DNA from: Candidatus Obscuribacter sp.
Lineage (GTDB): Bacteria; Cyanobacteriota; Vampirovibrionia; Obscuribacterales; Obscuribacteraceae
Direction of reading: 5' to 3'
Length of the DNA: 64,000 nucleotides
NCBI GenBank assembly: GCA_016712465.1
Contig: JADJQZ010000001.1
Location: forward strand, 310,001-374,000
The position numbers and the translations under genes were made by a program. The notes beneath the pieces were generated by a model that did not search any database, had not been told where the DNA came from, and was given only the letters and a program-made list of their open reading frames with translations. This document shows positions 63,338 through 64,000 of the stretch, piece by piece. Position 1 is the stretch's first letter; each line of letters opens with the position of its first letter.

Positions 63338-64000
63338 ATGACTGCCTCAAGATCTGTTTCCCAGAAGAAAGCGCGTTCTCGCAAGGGCGCTGCTAAGACC
63401 CTGCCGGTGCTGGTGGAAAGCAATTGCCAGTCCGGCTGCAGCGATTGCGCTCTAGCCAAAGGCGGCAAGTGCGGCGGCTCCTGCCCCGGCACTGCCAGCG
63501 CGGCGGTCTCCCTCATGCCCGAGTTCAAGGTGATCCCCGGCATCAGTTCGCGCCATCAGCATGGCGTGGATTATGACCAGGGCGACTTGCTCATTCTCAC
63601 CAAGATGCTCGGCTCCGCTCTCGGACCGGGCCCCATGTGCTTCGATGCTCACCATGGCGGTGCCATCAGCCAGGCTGTGCAGGAAAAGCACTTCCAGGGG
63701 GCAGCCGGCGAGCACCTTGCCGTGGAGTTTCCGCCCCAGGAAGGCAGCCCGTCCGGGCGCAAACGCCATGCAGTGGTGGTTGGTCTGGGGCGTCCCGATG
63801 AGGTGTCGAAGCGGCGCATTTGCGGCTTCTTCAACTACGCTCTCGACCTCTGCGCTCACTACCAGGCTGAGACTCTGGTCTTGCCGATATTCCCGTATCG
63901 GCTCTCCCAGGGGTCCCTGAGCCTGACGGCTACGGCCGCCATCCTTCGCTGCATCACCGCTGAACGGGTGCGGCGCGGCACTCTCTCCGGGGTGAAGGAG
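63338..64000 (+). CDS. second M17-N-like protein with Cys-rich N-terminus (runs off window)
   Basis: At least 221 residues, open to the window edge. An N-terminal basic segment is followed by CQSGCSDCALAKGGKCGGSC (about 30-49; six Cys) and then an M17-N-like domain with RHAVVVGLGRPDEVSKRRI and FFNYALDLCAHYQAETLVLP aligned to the previous gene. The Cys-rich start resembles that of the HEWAH protein at 59010. AAGGAGGAC 5 bases before ATG 63338 is a strong ribosome site. The catalytic M17 domain may or may not follow beyond the window, so a full aminopeptidase cannot be excluded. Confidence 0.78.
   Translation, partial: MTASRSVSQKKARSRKGAAKTLPVLVESNCQSGCSDCALAKGGKCGGSCPGTASAAVSLMPEFKVIPGISSRHQHGVDYDQGDLLILTKMLGSALGPGPMCFDAHHGGAISQAVQEKHFQGAAGEHLAVEFPPQEGSPSGRKRHAVVVGLGRPDEVSKRRICGFFNYALDLCAHYQAETLVLPIFPYRLSQGSLSLTATAAILRCITAERVRRGTLSGVKE

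Overview
The window is bacterial and gene-dense: about 55 protein genes, one tRNA and no rRNA or CRISPR. The likely source is a non-photosynthetic cyanobacterial relative (Vampirovibrionia/Melainabacteria, Obscuribacterales-like). This is inferred from an AMIN-domain TPR protein, many small TPR proteins, MshEN-like repeats and a Gram-negative heptose enzyme; no single marker settles it. Two codon styles coexist. The ter genes, the serpin and the 59-64 kb genes are strongly biased to C/G-ending codons, while most other genes are mixed, which suggests a set of highly expressed stress genes.

Layout. 0-18.5 kb is a large tellurite-resistance-type (Ter) stress locus: an isochorismatase-like hydrolase, terB, an IS110-family element broken by frameshifts, terC, three TerD-family proteins around a TerY-like VWA protein, and two coiled-coil proteins ending at a strong terminator. 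A biosynthetic run follows: PRTase-TRSP, HAD, StiP-type PRTase, citrate-lyase-like C-C lyase, second HAD, two tandem ATP-grasps and two tandem small membrane proteins, ending at a second terminator. These enzymes match the families proposed in the literature to make a nucleoside-like metabolite for Ter systems; HAD, ATP-grasp and the membrane proteins are each duplicated here. 18.7-32 kb holds housekeeping and envelope genes: an unknown protein, a GT9-like glycosyltransferase, a beta-carbonic-anhydrase-like protein, an APC-type transporter, a membrane/thioredoxin-like/PDZ-S41 protease fusion, a DUF4253 protein and glnS beside tRNA-Gln(CUG).

33-46.8 kb carries a serpin, a MocR-type regulator lacking its PLP lysine, an ABC-2 exporter, a His-rich metal-binding protein, an MshEN-repeat/TPR protein, a TPR protein, ybaK and an RNB-type RNase with an altered active site. 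47-58.5 kb carries a secreted HExxH protein, an IS1595-type transposase, pyrophosphatase with a Lys-rich repeat tail, a radical SAM protein, class I aldolase, methylmalonyl-CoA epimerase, an AMIN-TPR protein and rfaE2.

59-64 kb is the least explained part: two soluble HExxH proteins and two tandem proteins resembling only the N-terminal (macro-like) domain of M17 aminopeptidases. Three of these four carry paired cysteine motifs, and the long intergenic regions between them hold stable stem-loops. With the Ter locus, this is the best candidate for an undescribed system.
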